A model generated the notes under the pieces. It made no database searches, was not told the DNA's origin, and saw only the letters and a program-made list of their open reading frames with translations. A DNA stretch of 64,000 nucleotides from NCBI RefSeq assembly GCF_045063725.1, contig NZ_CP173695.1; one strand, written 5' to 3'. Positions within the stretch are counted from its first letter, which is position 1, and each line of letters starts with the position of its first letter. Source of the stretch: Sellimonas catena. Its GTDB lineage: Bacteria > Bacillota > Clostridia > Lachnospirales > Lachnospiraceae. The position numbers and the translations under genes are program-made. Of this stretch, positions 62,709 to 64,000 are shown one piece after another.

Positions 62709-62806
62709 TTCGTCCCCCTTTTTTTGCGTTTTCTTTCCTCCGACTTGACCTTTATTTCAATTCTGTTTAATATAAATAATCATAAAAGCATTTTCGGAGG
62801 CATGCC

Positions 62807-63874
62807 ATGAAACGTATCATTTTAACCGGCGGCGGTACTGCCGGGCATGTTACACCAAACATCGCCCTTCTTCCCCGCCTGAAAGAACTTCAATATGACA
62901 TTCACTATATCGGGTCTTATAATGGAATTGAAAAAGATCTGATCGAACCTTTTCATATTCCATACCACGGGATTTCTTCCGGCAAGCTGCGCCGTTATTT
63001 CAGCATGAAAAATTTTACGGATCCGTTCCGTGTATTAAAAGGATTTTATGAGGCAAATAAGTTAATCAAGACATTGAAGCCGGATGTGATCTTTTCCAAG
63101 GGCGGTTTTGTCAGTGTACCGGTTGTCATGGCCGGCAAGCGGAATCATGTCCCGACTATCATTCATGAGTCAGACATCACGCCTGGTCTCGCCAACAAGC
63201 TTTCCATGCCGTCGGCGACAAAGATCTGCTGCAATTTCCCGGAGACATTAAAGAATCTTCCGGCAGACAAAGCGGTGCTCACAGGCTCACCGATCCGGCA
63301 GGAACTGCTTACAGGCGATAAGGAGGCAGCAAGGAAATTCTGCCATTTCACTTCCCAAAAGCCTGTTATTCTCGTGATCGGCGGAAGCCTCGGCGCTGCT
63401 GCAGTTAATCAGGCTGTGCGGAACATTCTTCCAAAACTTCTGGAAAGCTTTCAGGTGATCCATCTCTGTGGAAAAGGAAAGCTGGATGAGTCTTTGACCC
63501 GGGTGGAAGATTATGCACAGTTTGAATACATTCAAAAAGAACTGAAAGATCTTTTTGCGCTGGCCGACATTGTCATTTCCCGTGCCGGTGCCAATGCAAT
63601 CTGTGAGCTTCTGGCTCTGCGTAAACCAAATATCCTGATCCCGCTTCCTGCAAACGCCAGCCGCGGAGATCAGATCCTCAATGCCCGTTCCTTTGAGCGT
63701 CAGGGATTCAGCATTGTCCTGGAAGAAGAATCACTTACAGACGAAATTCTTCTGGATACTGTCCACCGCCTGTATCAGGATCGTGATACATATACAAAGG
63801 CAATGAGCGATTCCGGCATGCAGAATTCGATCGAGACAATTATTGATCTCATTGTCCGGGCTTCGCAAAAATAG
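62807..63874 (+). CDS. murG: UDP-GlcNAc:lipid-I N-acetylglucosaminyltransferase MurG
   Basis: 355 aa, GT28. Final cytoplasmic step of lipid II synthesis. GGGTAGHVTPNIALL start, GKLRRYFSMKNFTDP, GGFVSVPVVMAGK, GGSLGAAAVNQAV, SRAGANAICELLAL and the LIPLPANASRGDQ block are all typical. GGAGG before ATG. Confidence 0.96.
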   Translation: MKRIILTGGGTAGHVTPNIALLPRLKELQYDIHYIGSYNGIEKDLIEPFHIPYHGISSGKLRRYFSMKNFTDPFRVLKGFYEANKLIKTLKPDVIFSKGGFVSVPVVMAGKRNHVPTIIHESDITPGLANKLSMPSATKICCNFPETLKNLPADKAVLTGSPIRQELLTGDKEAARKFCHFTSQKPVILVIGGSLGAAAVNQAVRNILPKLLESFQVIHLCGKGKLDESLTRVEDYAQFEYIQKELKDLFALADIVISRAGANAICELLALRKPNILIPLPANASRGDQILNARSFERQGFSIVLEEESLTDEILLDTVHRLYQDRDTYTKAMSDSGMQNSIETIIDLIVRASQK

Positions 63875-63904
63875 TGTTCCATAAAAACTCTGAAATCAAA
63901 AAAT

Positions 63905-63931
63905 AGGTGTCGAATCGGCACCTGTTTTTTT
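63905..63931 (+). terminator. Terminator of murG
   Basis: AGGTGTCG / CGGCACCT with a very short loop, then TTTTTTT. Confidence 0.75.
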
Positions 63932-63934
63932 ATA

Positions 63935-64000
63935 TTATTTCATTTCTCTGTAATCTGCCTCATATTTTGTTTTCATCCACTTCTTTGCTCTGAACAGCAT
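63935..64000 (-). CDS. C-terminal end of an unknown gene
   Basis: The last 21 codons of a frame that enters from the right: MLFRAKKWMKTKYEADYREMK then stop. Too short to identify; the window edge happens to fall on an ATG, so a tiny peptide cannot be ruled out. Confidence 0.4.
   Translation of the reverse strand: MLFRAKKWMKTKYEADYREMK

Noticed and set aside
1..64000. CRISPR array, prophage or insertion sequence
   Set aside because: No regularly spaced repeats, transposase, integrase or phage structural genes were seen.

Overview
This window looks like chromosomal DNA from a Gram-positive, strictly anaerobic, gut-type Clostridium relative, most likely a Lachnospiraceae (Mediterraneibacter/Dorea/Blautia-like). 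The evidence is the gene content: a V-type and an F-type ATPase in one genome, pyruvate formate-lyase, a large Bacillus/Clostridium-type SRP RNA, a dlt operon, several families typical of Lachnospiraceae (VanW/YoaR-like, a TSCPD protein, a DUF6128-like protein), AGGAGG ribosome sites and moderate GC. No prophage, intact insertion sequence, rRNA or CRISPR array was seen. Most of the window is ordinary housekeeping DNA.

Layout. 1-3.4 kb: the 5' part of a V-type ATPase operon (small coiled-coil subunit, I, K, E), leaving the window on the minus strand. 3.7-10.9 kb: minus-strand housekeeping genes (trmL, aminotransferase, Lrp-like regulator, AIR-synthase-like protein, VanW-like protein, a 33-aa membrane peptide, nth, a B12/radical SAM protein). 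11.0-11.3 kb: SRP RNA on the plus strand. 11.3-16.5 kb: tadA, a DUF6128-like protein, dgt, a VanY-like peptidase, a phosphopantetheinyl transferase and a GNAT protein. 16.8-18.7 kb: an XRE-like regulator and a lipoprotein. 18.7-21.9 kb: pyruvate formate-lyase, split into a catalytic chain and a separate 80-aa glycyl-radical chain, plus its activase. 22-24 kb: an LTA-synthase-like gene broken by a frameshift. 24.2-29.1 kb: tRNA-Lys, thioredoxin-like protein, trmB, ZIP transporter, an MnmM-like methyltransferase and glgB. 29.2-31.9 kb: a TPR/acidic-repeat/P-loop protein containing a 30-bp coding minisatellite. 31.9-33.0 kb: AT-rich DNA with a promoter and a terminator but no convincing gene.

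33.0-38.0 kb: a PurF paralogue that has lost its glutaminase residues, an aconitase-family hydratase and a CdaR/PucR-like regulator. 38.1-42.4 kb: dltA-B-C-D plus a small dltX-like gene overlapping the end of dltD; this operon D-alanylates teichoic acids. 42.4-49.1 kb: a peptide-use cluster (pcp, M29-like aminopeptidase, DUF979 and DUF969 membrane proteins, M14 peptidase). 49.3-50.6 kb: a MATE exporter. 50.8-57.0 kb: the complete F-type ATP synthase operon atpBEFHAGDC. 57.1-64 kb: a VanZ-like remnant, pgi, a membrane/coiled-coil protein, mtnN, a TSCPD protein, a hairpin-rich intergenic element, a secreted protein with an anti-sigma-like protein, murG, and the tail of one more gene.

The most interesting points are the split PFL with a frameshifted activase, the glutaminase-dead PurF paralogue, the acidic minisatellite P-loop protein, the 3'-terminal dltX-like gene, the pcp/DUF969/DUF979 cluster, and two intergenic elements (about 32.0-32.8 kb and 60.95-61.18 kb) that may be undescribed RNAs. 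Two apparent single-base deletions only about 4 kb apart (pflA and the LTA-synthase-like gene) may be sequence errors and should be checked before any biology is built on them.
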